DNA from: an uncultured Bacteroidales bacterium
Lineage (GTDB): Bacteria > Bacteroidota > Bacteroidia > Bacteroidales > WCHB1-69
Length of the DNA: 64,000 bases
Assembly (NCBI GenBank): GCA_900315705.1
Contig: ONAB01000006.1
Span: 48,744-112,743 of the forward strand
Reading direction: 5' to 3'
Part shown: positions 17,091-25,742 of the stretch, piece after piece
Layout of the letters: the number at the start of each line of letters is the position of its first letter
Numbering within the stretch: the stretch's first letter is position 1
Translations under genes and position numbers: made by a program
The notes under the pieces: model-generated
The model's database searches: none
Seen by the model: the letters and a program-made list of their open reading frames with translations, nothing else
What the model was told of the DNA's origin: nothing

Positions 17091-19277
17091 ATGGAAATAC
17101 AGGTTATTAATAATGGCAATAGTACTTCGTCTTTTGTCCCTATAATAGGAGAAAGGACTACTGAGTTGTTAGAACGTTTATCTCAAAAATTAGATGCTGA
17201 TGAAATTGAGATTTTAAAGAAAGAAACATCAGAAATCCTCTCTTATTGCTCTAATCCTCATTCGTCAGAAGTTCAGTCTGTCACAAATCTAGTAGTCGGC
17301 TATGTACAAAGTGGCAAGACAATGTCTTTTACAACATTATCTGCAATGGCTGTAGATAATGGTTTCCGAATGATAATCTATTTCGCTGGGACAAAGAACA
17401 ATCTGCTTGACCAAACTACCAAACGTTTGCGTAAGGATTTAATGAGTACAGGACATAATATGCAATATTATAAATTACACGAAAACCCTAATAGAAACGA
17501 CATTCAGCGTATTGACAATGAGTTGAAAATTCAGCGTGTAAAGCCTGTGATTCTTGTAACAGTTCTCAAGAACGCACAACATATCAATGAATTAGCCGAG
17601 ATATTATGTTCTCAACAATTGCAGAACACCCTTGGAAAACAAGGTGTCTTGATTATTGACGATGAGGCCGATCAGGCAAGTCTTAATGGGTACGCTTACA
17701 AAAACAGCAAGGCAGAAGAATGGGAGGATGACGAATATACCGCAACATATAGCAGCATACTTAGGTTAAAGAGCAAACTTCCCAATCATTCGTATATCCA
17801 GTATACCGCAACGCCGCAAGGTCCATTGTTGATAAACATTGTTGATTTACTTTCCCCAAAACATCATACTGTATTAACTCCTGGCAAAAAATACACAGGT
17901 GGCAAGACCTTCTTTAAAGACGAGCCGGGGTTGATTATTACTATTCCTGATAGTGAAGTATATCACAGCCGACGAAACAATTTAACAGAGTGTCCCCAAT
18001 CTTTGGTAAAAGCACTTCAATTACATTTAATGTCGGTTGCAATTGTTGTTCGAATTCAACAAAAGGAGCCTTATCTTTCAATGATGGTTCATGCTGACAA
18101 AGAACAGGATGCAAGTGAGAAATTCTATAATTGGGTTGCAAATCTAATTCAGACATGGGCTTCAATGATTGAGGTTTCAAAACAAGATTTGGCATATCAA
18201 GAAATTTATCTGTCATTTAAGCAAACATACCCAGAAGCCATTAAGGAGTATCAGTCGCATAATGAGGTCTATCCTACGTTTGATGAAATCTGGAAGGAAT
18301 TGCCAGACATTGTTCATGACACTAATATTGCTCTTTTAATAAGTCGCAATAAAACAAAAGATATTGATTGGAGTTGTAGCCCGTCACATATTTTGGTAGG
18401 GGCAGAAATGTTGAACAGAGGTTTTACTGTTGACCGACTCGCAATTACGTATATGCCTCGTCATAGTATTGGAAAGTCAACTGCTGATACAATACAACAA
18501 CGGTGCCGTTTCTTTGGATACAAACGCAATTATCTATACTCTTGTCGTGTTTTCTTACCTGAAGACACCATATTAGAATACGTTGATTATGTAGAACATG
18601 AGGAGGAAATGAGGAATTGGCTAAAGGATAATAAGGATATAACCAAAGTTGAACAACTTCTTATAATATCACCTCATCTAAACGCGACAAGAAGGAATAT
18701 CTTATCAAAGAATACTGTTACAACTAAATTGAATGGATGGCGTCAGATGAACACTTTTCAGTGTATTGACGAGAACACTCATTTGGTACAAAATTTTGTC
18801 AAGAATCATTCTTTTACTTTATTCAATGACTATAATACAACCGACAGAAATCACCGATATATAAAACTATCCATATCAGAGGTTATTAAGTTTTTGTCAG
18901 AATATAAATGTCAAAATATGCCAGACAGTGCCAGGAAACAAGCTACTTTAAGGTATTTGAACTATTTGTCACAAAGTGGTCATCATCCACTTCAATATGC
19001 ATACATTATACAGATGGCCTACGAAGGAGAAGCCCGAGAACGTTCCTTTGACCCAGAGACACAGCGGGTGAAAAACCTGCATAGTGGTCGTTCGAATTCG
19101 GGAGCCCAAACATATCCTGGTGACCAACAGATTCGTTTTGAAGATTCGATTTGTATTCAAATTCACTATGTCAAATTGAAGTGTAATTCTATGCAATGGT
19201 GCAATGTCAAGGCATACACATTGGCAATATATTATCCGGAAGACTTTGCAATCAATTATGTTAATACAGAAAAGTGA
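17091..19277 (+). CDS. Z1 domain-containing superfamily helicase/ATPase
   Basis: A 728-residue Z1 protein, the motor candidate of the system. The P-loop-like VVGYVQSGKT is at residues 68-77, the acidic Walker B box LIIDDEADQAS at about 187-197, and QYTATPQGP is a motif III-like TAT box. The Z1 hallmark LNRGFTVDRLAI followed by DTIQQRCRFFGYKRNY (arginine-finger region) lies near 440-485. Family members are found with MORC ATPases and PD-(D/E)XK nucleases in defence loci. It lies 8 bp behind the ATPase and 1 bp before the DUF4420 gene. Confidence 0.9.
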   Translation: MEIQVINNGNSTSSFVPIIGERTTELLERLSQKLDADEIEILKKETSEILSYCSNPHSSEVQSVTNLVVGYVQSGKTMSFTTLSAMAVDNGFRMIIYFAGTKNNLLDQTTKRLRKDLMSTGHNMQYYKLHENPNRNDIQRIDNELKIQRVKPVILVTVLKNAQHINELAEILCSQQLQNTLGKQGVLIIDDEADQASLNGYAYKNSKAEEWEDDEYTATYSSILRLKSKLPNHSYIQYTATPQGPLLINIVDLLSPKHHTVLTPGKKYTGGKTFFKDEPGLIITIPDSEVYHSRRNNLTECPQSLVKALQLHLMSVAIVVRIQQKEPYLSMMVHADKEQDASEKFYNWVANLIQTWASMIEVSKQDLAYQEIYLSFKQTYPEAIKEYQSHNEVYPTFDEIWKELPDIVHDTNIALLISRNKTKDIDWSCSPSHILVGAEMLNRGFTVDRLAITYMPRHSIGKSTADTIQQRCRFFGYKRNYLYSCRVFLPEDTILEYVDYVEHEEEMRNWLKDNKDITKVEQLLIISPHLNATRRNILSKNTVTTKLNGWRQMNTFQCIDENTHLVQNFVKNHSFTLFNDYNTTDRNHRYIKLSISEVIKFLSEYKCQNMPDSARKQATLRYLNYLSQSGHHPLQYAYIIQMAYEGEARERSFDPETQRVKNLHSGRSNSGAQTYPGDQQIRFEDSICIQIHYVKLKCNSMQWCNVKAYTLAIYYPEDFAINYVNTEK

Positions 19278-19278
19278 T

Positions 19279-20265
19279 ATGAAAAAACAGACCCTATACG
19301 AACTATTTGTTGAACTTCAACAGAGAGAAAAACCTGTTGAAGGCTATTATGCCGCAGTTTCATTACCGTTTAACAAAAAGTACAAAATTGGCATTACAGA
19401 AGATGGTTATCCTATTTTTTTTGTTCCAAGTACATCAACCACCTTTTCTGTTGACATTAATATGGAAATGATAACTGTGTTGTTTGGTAGAGTTTGCAAA
19501 ATTTATGATACAAGTTGTTCTGAAAACATATACACAATCATTACTCTAAAAACAGGAGATATTGACATTCAGAAATATTTTGTCGACATCGTATGTATTA
19601 TTTTGGAACAGTTGCCAGCAAATTATTCTGACATAACTTTAGCCAAAGAGATACAGAAACTTGTAAATTTGTTTAGTCAACTTTCACAACCACCACGAAA
19701 AACAATACAAGGATTGTGGGCAGAATTGTTATTAATAGAGCAATCAACGGATCCTAATTACTTAATCAGATCTTGGCATATCGATGTGAATGACAAGTAT
19801 GATTTTAATGATGGGAAAGATAAACTAGAGGTTAAAAGTACTACTCTCCCACAAAAGATACATAGTTTCTCAATAGAACAATTGAACTCTAACAACAACT
19901 CTAATCTAATAATTGCTTCAATAAATACTTCATTTGTTGGTCAAGGGGTTAACATTTTTGAACTAAAGGACCGAATCTGTAACAGAATACAGGATTTACA
20001 GATTCAATATCGTCTAAATGAAGTAATCATCAAAACTATTGGAAATGATATTTCCAAGGTTTCCGAAATGTACCTAGATTATCAGTCAGCAGTAGACAGT
20101 ATAGCATACTTTGATGCCAAGGACATTCCAAGCATCAGCACAGAAAATATCCCGGTTGGTGTTAACAATGTCCATTTTGATTCTGATTTATCAGGAATTC
20201 CTTCTATAGATTCTTCTCGGATTATTGATTATCAAAGTGAATTATTTAATTGTATTCGATTATGA
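19279..20265 (+). CDS. PD-(D/E)XK motif protein (DUF4420)
   Basis: A 328-residue nuclease candidate. The PD-(D/E)XK-type core is visible as GLWAELLLIE (Glu150), KYDF (Asp175) and LEVKS (Glu184, Lys186). DUF4420 proteins accompany Z1 and MORC genes and are thought to be the cutting subunit of this restriction system. The ATG at 19279 starts 1 bp after the Z1 stop; a longer upstream frame would overlap that gene. The stop overlaps the next ATG by 4 bp (ATGA). Confidence 0.85.
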   Translation: MKKQTLYELFVELQQREKPVEGYYAAVSLPFNKKYKIGITEDGYPIFFVPSTSTTFSVDINMEMITVLFGRVCKIYDTSCSENIYTIITLKTGDIDIQKYFVDIVCIILEQLPANYSDITLAKEIQKLVNLFSQLSQPPRKTIQGLWAELLLIEQSTDPNYLIRSWHIDVNDKYDFNDGKDKLEVKSTTLPQKIHSFSIEQLNSNNNSNLIIASINTSFVGQGVNIFELKDRICNRIQDLQIQYRLNEVIIKTIGNDISKVSEMYLDYQSAVDSIAYFDAKDIPSISTENIPVGVNNVHFDSDLSGIPSIDSSRIIDYQSELFNCIRL

Positions 20266-20951
20266 GAGCAGATAGAATTTTCCCAGAGACTCTTCAACAG
20301 TTAATACTTGATGTTTTACAAAAGACACCAAAGTTTATATATCTGAGTGGTGTGCAGCCATTTCTAATGAAGTATAACGATAAGTCATACTTTGTATATG
20401 TAAAAAATCTATCTTCTGCCTATTTCCGTGAGAGACCGGATACCACACGTGCCCAACTACCTATTAAAGAAGAATTTGAAGAAATTAAAAAATCACCATA
20501 TCCTTTTGTTTTCTTGGGATATGACCAAGATAACGATGTGTTAGTGTGCTGGAATTATCACGTCGTTAAACAGAGGCTGAATGCAGCCAAAAGTGTATCA
20601 TTCTATTCTCGCAAGTTTTTCCAAGAAGAGGTTGTTGAGGGGGAGTTGCTACAAAAAAGATTAAAAAATGGAGATGAGCCAGTTTTGTTTAAACGTAAAG
20701 ACATTGCTTTATTTTTTGACAGAATCGAAACAATCTTCAGCAATTCAACCGACGATGTTTGTTCTCCTAAAAAGGAGAAAATCACGGAAATCACAGATGA
20801 GGAATTGATATCTAAACTAAAGCCTTTATTGAATACAGAAACTCCCCATACGTTGGAAGCGATAAAAGTAGCGGAACAACACTATAACGGAAAATATTCG
20901 AAGATGAGACTTAAGGACTGGGCCGCACTGGTGAAGCGACTTATGTATTAA
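20262..20951 (+). CDS. Unrecognised operon protein, possible restriction accessory
   Basis: A 229-residue protein coupled to the DUF4420 gene through an ATGA overlap. I do not recognise the family with certainty. The first part has alternating strands (PKFIYLSGVQPFLMKYNDKSYFVYVKNL, split as two strands) and the phrase PFVFLGYDQDNDVLVCWNYH followed by SVSFYSRKFFQ. I recall similar phrases in N-terminal domains of some restriction enzymes, but this is from memory. A linker rich in Lys and Glu leads to a C-terminal helical unit of about 60 residues (LLNTETPHTLEAIKVAEQHY...WAALVKRL) that could bind DNA. No catalytic motif is evident. Confidence 0.75.
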   Translation: MRADRIFPETLQQLILDVLQKTPKFIYLSGVQPFLMKYNDKSYFVYVKNLSSAYFRERPDTTRAQLPIKEEFEEIKKSPYPFVFLGYDQDNDVLVCWNYHVVKQRLNAAKSVSFYSRKFFQEEVVEGELLQKRLKNGDEPVLFKRKDIALFFDRIETIFSNSTDDVCSPKKEKITEITDEELISKLKPLLNTETPHTLEAIKVAEQHYNGKYSKMRLKDWAALVKRLMY

Positions 20952-21065
20952 TAAGACAATATAAACATATGACACTATCATAATAATTACCAATAAGATA
21001 AGAATTATTACCATTGATTAGAATAGACTTTGTCTTTTTATTATATATCTTATAATTATTTGATT

Positions 21066-21377
21066 ATGAAACACATCATTCTTAAAATTGGCGATTCATC
21101 TTTAAACAGAAAAGTAACTATCGTTGACGAAGACAGATTATGTTATCTTGTAAAATCTATTAGCAGAGGAGCAAGTGGAATCAGAACTATTTCAAAAGCT
21201 TTATTGAAAGAGTTCGTGTCATATTTAGAAAAGAATCCTGGAGCAACGCCAAGAGAAACTCGCTATGCTTTAAGTGGGAAAAGTGAAATAGATAAATATG
21301 AATATGGTTACGAATCAACGTTGCATATCTTGGCAAAGATGATTTTAGGATTGGAGAGGATTGTTCCTTCTAAATAA
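21066..21377 (+). CDS. Small hypothetical protein at the end of the defence operon
   Basis: A 103-residue protein starting at ATG 21066, 114 bp behind the previous gene. It has no signal peptide or membrane segment. It is basic and mostly helical in its C-terminal half, with KALLKEFVSYLEKNPGATPR and an HILAKMILGLERI helix. Codon use and AT content match the operon upstream rather than the GC-richer genes that follow, so it probably came with the island. Function unknown. Confidence 0.6.
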   Translation: MKHIILKIGDSSLNRKVTIVDEDRLCYLVKSISRGASGIRTISKALLKEFVSYLEKNPGATPRETRYALSGKSEIDKYEYGYESTLHILAKMILGLERIVPSK

Positions 21378-21418
21378 TGCAATTGACTTTCGTCAAAATG
21401 TACCTATTGAGTATTCCA

Positions 21419-21442
21419 GGTGTCGAGAAGGAAAACGACACC
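21419..21442 (+). other. Hairpin at the right end of the island
   Basis: GGTGTCG and CGACACC form a 7-bp stem with a 10-nt loop, followed by CCCCTTG rather than a T run. It may end the AT-rich operon. The remaining sequence up to 21510 shows nothing else. Confidence 0.4.
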
Positions 21443-21510
21443 CCCTTGTAATTGACACACTGCTTTACCGGATATGGCATTTTTAATCCTTAAACCGAAA
21501 ACCCCACCTT

Positions 21511-21777
21511 ATGCCCCACACCCTCTACAAAACCCAAGGCACCTGCTCGCAGTTCATCGATGTGACTGTTGATGACGAGGGCGTCATCCAGCAGGTCTTC
21601 TTCATAGGCGGATGCGACGGAAACCTCCAGGGCATCTGCCGCCTGGTCACCGGCCAGAAAATCGACGACGTCATCCAAAAACTCAACGGCATCCGCTGCG
21701 GCGGTAAACCTACCTCCTGCCCCGACCAGCTCTGCCGCGCACTGGAATCGCTGAAGCAGTCCGCACAAGAAAAATAA
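21511..21777 (+). CDS. TSCPD domain protein (TIGR03905 family)
   Basis: An 88-residue single-domain protein. TSCPD domains are the C-terminal zinc-binding domain of some ribonucleotide reductases; stand-alone versions such as this have no proven role. Visible here are TQGTCSQFIDVTVDDEG at the N-terminus, GGCDGNLQGI in the middle and CGGKPTSCPDQLCRAL, which contains the name-giving TSCPD. Length is normal for the stand-alone family. It marks the return to backbone base composition after the defence island. Confidence 0.88.
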   Translation: MPHTLYKTQGTCSQFIDVTVDDEGVIQQVFFIGGCDGNLQGICRLVTGQKIDDVIQKLNGIRCGGKPTSCPDQLCRALESLKQSAQEK

Positions 21778-21786
21778 CACCCCCTG

Positions 21787-22695
21787 ATGCTCTCCTCTTC
21801 CATAAAACGGAATCTCTCGGTCGCGCTGTTCCTCACCCTGATGGTGGCTGTGGCGGATGTTTCGGGACAAAGCGAGGTCATCTTCCCCGAGGCGGCGGCG
21901 TTGTGCGTCGGACTCTGGCTGATGCCCAAGGCGGTGTGGAACGTGCGAGGGTGGCAAATCCCCCTCTACCTGACGGCCGCGGCCACCATCGGGCTGGCCC
22001 TCAACCTGCTGCTGCCCGTCGGCTTCGAGATCCGCTTTGCGCTGGCCTTCGTCATCGTGATGGGACTACTGCGCTTGGTGCGGTGCAATATGTATCCCAC
22101 CGTTTCGGCGGCTATGCTGCCCGTGCTGGTGGGCACTGCCTCGTGGCTCTATCCCGCCTGCGTGCTGGTGATTTCGGTGCTGCTGGCCCTCGGCAAAGGC
22201 TGGCTCCGACAAGAGGAACGTACGGAATACCACCCCTTCGGAGGACTCCAGCTGGTTCTGCTCACGGCCTCCGTGTGCCTCCCCCTGGCCGTCACCCTCT
22301 GCCTCCCCAATCCCACCTTCCGTTTCCTCGCAGTGCCTCCTCTGGTGGTCACCATGATCGAGTTTTCCAACCGCCGCAGCGGCTTCCGCGAACGCCCGTG
22401 GACCATCTGGGCGCTCATCGTCGCCGCCGCCGGCTTGGGCACCCTCACTTGTCTGTTGCTCCATCATCGGTGGGGCCTTCCGCTGGCATTGGGCACGTTC
22501 GTGACAGTGCCTCTTATGCTTCTGCTGTTCCGCCGGTTCAAACCCTTCGCCCCGGCTTTGGCCATCGCCATTGTGCCGGCATTGCTGCCCTGCGAGGCGC
22601 TCCCGTGGTTCCCGCTCTTGGCTGTCCTCGGCGGAGGTTGGTTCATCCTTGCCGGAATGCTGCTCCCCAAATGGATGCCGTCTGGAAAAGCATAA
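21787..22695 (+). CDS. Polytopic membrane protein of unknown function
   Basis: A 302-residue inner-membrane protein with about eight to ten hydrophobic segments over the whole length (for example LALNLLLPVGFEIRFALAF and VLVISVLLALG). NMYPTVSAAMLPVLVGTASWLYP and FRFLAVPPLVVTMIEFSNRR are the most distinctive loops. A distant likeness to HPP-type membrane proteins is possible but I am not sure of it. It starts 9 bp behind the TSCPD gene and is probably co-transcribed. Confidence 0.7.
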   Translation: MLSSSIKRNLSVALFLTLMVAVADVSGQSEVIFPEAAALCVGLWLMPKAVWNVRGWQIPLYLTAAATIGLALNLLLPVGFEIRFALAFVIVMGLLRLVRCNMYPTVSAAMLPVLVGTASWLYPACVLVISVLLALGKGWLRQEERTEYHPFGGLQLVLLTASVCLPLAVTLCLPNPTFRFLAVPPLVVTMIEFSNRRSGFRERPWTIWALIVAAAGLGTLTCLLLHHRWGLPLALGTFVTVPLMLLLFRRFKPFAPALAIAIVPALLPCEALPWFPLLAVLGGGWFILAGMLLPKWMPSGKA

Positions 22696-22700
22696 TTTTG

Positions 22701-22708
22701 TACTTTTG
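22701..22708 (+). promoter_or_regulatory. -7 promoter element before the Pmp3-like gene
   Basis: TACTTTTG, 24 bp before the ATG at 22733. Confidence 0.5.
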
Positions 22709-22732
22709 CCGATTCAAAAAACCGAAACCACT

Positions 22733-22888
22733 ATGTCCATACTCCGTGTCCTCCTCGCCATCTTCTTCCCTCCCCTCGCCGTCATCGACCGCGGGTGCGG
22801 GTCCGTCCTCATAGTCCTCATCCTCACCCTCTGCGGATGGGTGCCGGGCGTCATCGGCGCATTGGTCATCCTCAATAAGAACGAATAA
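22733..22888 (+). CDS. YqaE/Pmp3 family membrane peptide
   Basis: A 51-residue peptide with two membrane helices and the family pattern LLAIFFPPLAVIDRGCG...LTLCGWVPGVIGALVI, ending in NKNE. Pmp3-type proteins sit in the cytoplasmic membrane and are linked to ion homeostasis and stress in yeast and plants; the bacterial role is unclear. It ends 3 bp before the MutT gene, suggesting a two-gene transcript. Confidence 0.85.
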   Translation: MSILRVLLAIFFPPLAVIDRGCGSVLIVLILTLCGWVPGVIGALVILNKNE

Positions 22889-22891
22889 GCT

Positions 22892-23293
22892 ATGAAACAC
22901 ATCACCGTTTCCGCCGCCGTCATCCACGACTCCCAGAACCGCATCTTCGCCACCCAGCGCGGGGCCGGCGATTGGAAGGACTGGTGGGAGTTCCCCGGCG
23001 GCAAGATCGAACCCGGCGAGACCCCCGAGGAGGCCCTCCGCCGCGAAATCCGGGAGGAACTGGATACCCGCATCACCGTGGGCGAACTGCTGCACACTAT
23101 CGAGTGGGACTACCCCAAGTTTCACCTCACGATGCACTGCTTCCTCTGCACGGTGGAGAGCGGCTCGCTCACCCTCCTCGAACACGAGGCCGCCCGCTGG
23201 CTCGCCCCTCACGAACTCGACAGCGTGCAGTGGCTGCCCGCCGACTGGGAGGTGATTGAAATACTGAAACAACGATGTGATAATCTGCGTTAA
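22892..23293 (+). CDS. MutT-like Nudix hydrolase, copy 1
   Basis: A 133-residue Nudix enzyme that probably hydrolyses oxidised or non-canonical (deoxy)nucleoside triphosphates. The Nudix box GGKIEPGETPEEALRREIREEL is split at residues 36-57 and complete. WKDWWEFPGGK and the DYPKFHLTMHCF strand match MutT/CTP-pyrophosphohydrolase types. A near-identical paralogue lies at 26559. The last residues (CDNLR) and stop codon are encoded by the start of the 104-bp repeat, so the original C-terminus was replaced or extended. Confidence 0.92.
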   Translation: MKHITVSAAVIHDSQNRIFATQRGAGDWKDWWEFPGGKIEPGETPEEALRREIREELDTRITVGELLHTIEWDYPKFHLTMHCFLCTVESGSLTLLEHEAARWLAPHELDSVQWLPADWEVIEILKQRCDNLR

Positions 23294-23379
23294 TCTGCGA
23301 AGTCTGCGGGAGAATAATACACCCGCTGAACTCGCGGAAATACGCAGACCGGATATTTGTAAGATTCAAGAGGATAATT
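23276..23379 (+). repeat. 104-bp intergenic repeat, copy A
   Basis: About 89 percent identical (93 of 104 by eye) to the reverse complement of 29174-29277. It begins TGTGATAATCTGCGTTAATC and ends AAGATTCAAGAGGATAATT. It overlaps the last codons of the MutT gene. Together the copies bracket 5.8 kb. Confidence 0.9.
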
Positions 23380-23389
23380 AAATAATGCG

Positions 23390-23397
23390 TATTTTTG
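23390..23397 (+). promoter_or_regulatory. -7 promoter element of the WG-repeat gene
   Basis: TATTTTTG, 22 bp before the ATG at 23420 and directly behind repeat copy A. Confidence 0.6.
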
Positions 23398-23419
23398 CAG
23401 CGTGTTAAAACCATCCTTT

Positions 23420-25663
23420 ATGAACCGAGCCCTTATCATCGCAGTCCTGCTGCTCCCACTCCTCGCGTGGGGACAGGTGAAGCCGACCGCATCCCTACCG
23501 CCCGAAGAGAGTCGTGTTCAATTACAACGACTCGGCGACTCCCTGCGAAAATACGACCGATTCGAGAATTTCGACCGCTACGGCTGGATGATGGTGGAGA
23601 AAGTGGCGGAAACCAATCATCACACCTATTCATCTGATTATGGGATTATTAACGACAAGGGGCAAACCATATTGCCGTGCGAATACTCCTGCATCCGCTT
23701 CCAAGACCATTCCGATCTGATTATGGTGGCGAAGAACAGTCATTCGGCAGGCTTTATGAACCGGCAGCTGGAATGGGTCATTCCTCCAGAGTTTAGTGAA
23801 TCTTTATGGTGCGATTTGGAAACGGACAACTTGTTTTCCCACGGTATGATCGTAGTGGAGGACGGCAGTTTCAAATACGGTGTGGTGGATTCCTTTGGGA
23901 ATGAGGTTCTGCCTTGCCGTTATCAATGGTTGGAAATTGCCGGACCTGACCTTTATGTGATTAATGAAGACAAGGCGGGCGTTATCAACCAGAACGGCGA
24001 CACGGTGATTCCGTTTGTTTATGAATATCTTCGCTTCTTGGGGAACAATTCATTTGAAGCGAGAAAGCAAGGCCAATGCGGGGTGATTTCAACCTCTGGT
24101 CGGGAGATTCTCCCTTTCGTGTATGAAAGTATATTAGCTTGTGACAAAGGACTTTATTCGGTCAGTCAGAACGGCAAATGGGGCGTGGTGGATTCTTTGG
24201 GGAATGTTGTCATACCGCTCAAGTATGAGACACAACATATATGGTTTGTCCGCGGCATGGATTTGGTGGAGATGGGTGGCTTGTATATGAACAACGGTAT
24301 GGATCGGGACGACCCTGAGAAATGTAAACTGCTCAACAAAAACGGGGAGGTGCTGATCCAAGGTTACGATGCCAGCATTCCAGGCAAATCCGGCGAACGA
24401 ATAGCGGTGTTGTTTTACAATGAGGACAGGGATGCCACGTGTGAAATTTACGACCGCAATGGAAAGAAGTTGGATGCTTTCGACGAGTTTTCGTTTGATG
24501 GCATTGACTGGGTGAACGACGTGACGATGATTCCCGTGAAGCGCAACGGCAAATGGGGTTTCGTCAACCGCGACTTCGAACTGATTGTGCCGTGCCAATA
24601 TGATGGACAAGCACACGGCGGTCACGGGTATGGGACGGTGACCACACTCGACAAACAGCAAATGTTGATAGAGGAGACTGGCGACACGCTTGTAACAGGC
24701 CCTTACCGGTGGATTTGCCCCTCGGTGAACGGATGGTTTCAAGTGGAAACCATTTCAAGAGATTCTTACGACTGGGAGGGCTTGTCAGGTTTCATCGACC
24801 GCTACGGTAACTGCACCTTTACGGAGACGGCGGAACCTGGGCGAAAAGTTCTTATGAATCAAGATTTGATCGACGATGATGAAAATTTGGTGCCTTTTGC
24901 TGATATGCTTCCCGAGTTCCCTGGCGGTCTAGACTCTCTGAACGCCTACCTCGCGAGAACGATACAGTATCCTCAAGATGCCCGCGACCACGGCGTTTCT
25001 GGCACGGTGCTCGCCGAGTTTGTGGTGGAAAAGGACGGGCATGTCAGAGAGGTCACCATCAAGGTGCCGCTCTTCCCCTCCTGTGATGAAGAGGTCATCC
25101 GCGCGCTACTGCAGATGCCCGAATGGAAGCCCGGCACAAATCAGGGATTGCCCGTTCGATTCTTTATGCAGGTGCCCATTATATTCAAGAATGATACCTT
25201 ATACCCCAAACTAATTACCGACACCGCTCTGATTAACACATTAACGGCAATGTTGCGGAACAAGTCATTCTCACAAAAAGATTACCATTGGCTCAATCTG
25301 GAGGAGGGCGATTTTTACAGTCTGAAGAACTTTTATGTCGTCAGAAGTATGCTTGTAGGTCCTTCAGGGTGGAGCTCCAACTTCCAGCATTACCTCATCA
25401 TTGACACCACAAAACATACAGACTTCTATTTTATGAGTCTTTCCGACGCTATAAATAATGTCTATCTAAATGGAGATTTGTATGTTAACAGTGTCTCTTA
25501 TAAAGATTGGTTTAATGAAGACGCGGATTATTTTCACAGAAAAAAAGCCACATTCAAGCTGATACGTACTACCTTATCACCTGCCGACCTACAGATCAAG
25601 ACGGAAACGGAAACGGAGAAGACGCTTCGTTGGGAGGAAGCGTATGGATGGCGTTTTCACTAA
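23420..25663 (+). CDS. WG-repeat protein with TonB C-terminal domain
   Basis: A 747-residue exported protein (signal peptide ending LLAWGQ). At least six WG-type repeats follow between about residues 75 and 400, each of the form KxGVVDxxGNxVxPxxY (for example KWGVVDSLGNVVIPLKYE). Then comes a TonB C-terminal-like domain at roughly 495-600: LPEFPGGLDSLNAYLARTI, then VSGTVLAEFVVEKDG and MPEWKPGTNQG. A tail of about 130 residues is unassigned. TonB-C domains outside TonB itself are common in Bacteroidota envelope proteins, but the combination with WG repeats is uncommon. It has its own promoter. Confidence 0.82.
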   Translation: MNRALIIAVLLLPLLAWGQVKPTASLPPEESRVQLQRLGDSLRKYDRFENFDRYGWMMVEKVAETNHHTYSSDYGIINDKGQTILPCEYSCIRFQDHSDLIMVAKNSHSAGFMNRQLEWVIPPEFSESLWCDLETDNLFSHGMIVVEDGSFKYGVVDSFGNEVLPCRYQWLEIAGPDLYVINEDKAGVINQNGDTVIPFVYEYLRFLGNNSFEARKQGQCGVISTSGREILPFVYESILACDKGLYSVSQNGKWGVVDSLGNVVIPLKYETQHIWFVRGMDLVEMGGLYMNNGMDRDDPEKCKLLNKNGEVLIQGYDASIPGKSGERIAVLFYNEDRDATCEIYDRNGKKLDAFDEFSFDGIDWVNDVTMIPVKRNGKWGFVNRDFELIVPCQYDGQAHGGHGYGTVTTLDKQQMLIEETGDTLVTGPYRWICPSVNGWFQVETISRDSYDWEGLSGFIDRYGNCTFTETAEPGRKVLMNQDLIDDDENLVPFADMLPEFPGGLDSLNAYLARTIQYPQDARDHGVSGTVLAEFVVEKDGHVREVTIKVPLFPSCDEEVIRALLQMPEWKPGTNQGLPVRFFMQVPIIFKNDTLYPKLITDTALINTLTAMLRNKSFSQKDYHWLNLEEGDFYSLKNFYVVRSMLVGPSGWSSNFQHYLIIDTTKHTDFYFMSLSDAINNVYLNGDLYVNSVSYKDWFNEDADYFHRKKATFKLIRTTLSPADLQIKTETETEKTLRWEEAYGWRFH

Positions 25664-25730
25664 TATTTCCGTGCGAATCCACACGATACGCGGAGGATAA
25701 TTATTTCCTTGTCAGTTTTAATATTATTCA

Positions 25731-25738
25731 TATTTTTG
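25731..25738 (+). promoter_or_regulatory. -7 promoter element before the binding-protein remnant
   Basis: TATTTTTG, apparently the surviving promoter of a gene whose middle has been deleted. Confidence 0.5.
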
Positions 25739-25742
25739 CATC

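Noticed and set aside
21419-21442. Rho-independent terminator
   Set aside because: The hairpin is good but no T run follows on either strand, so I list it only as a hairpin.
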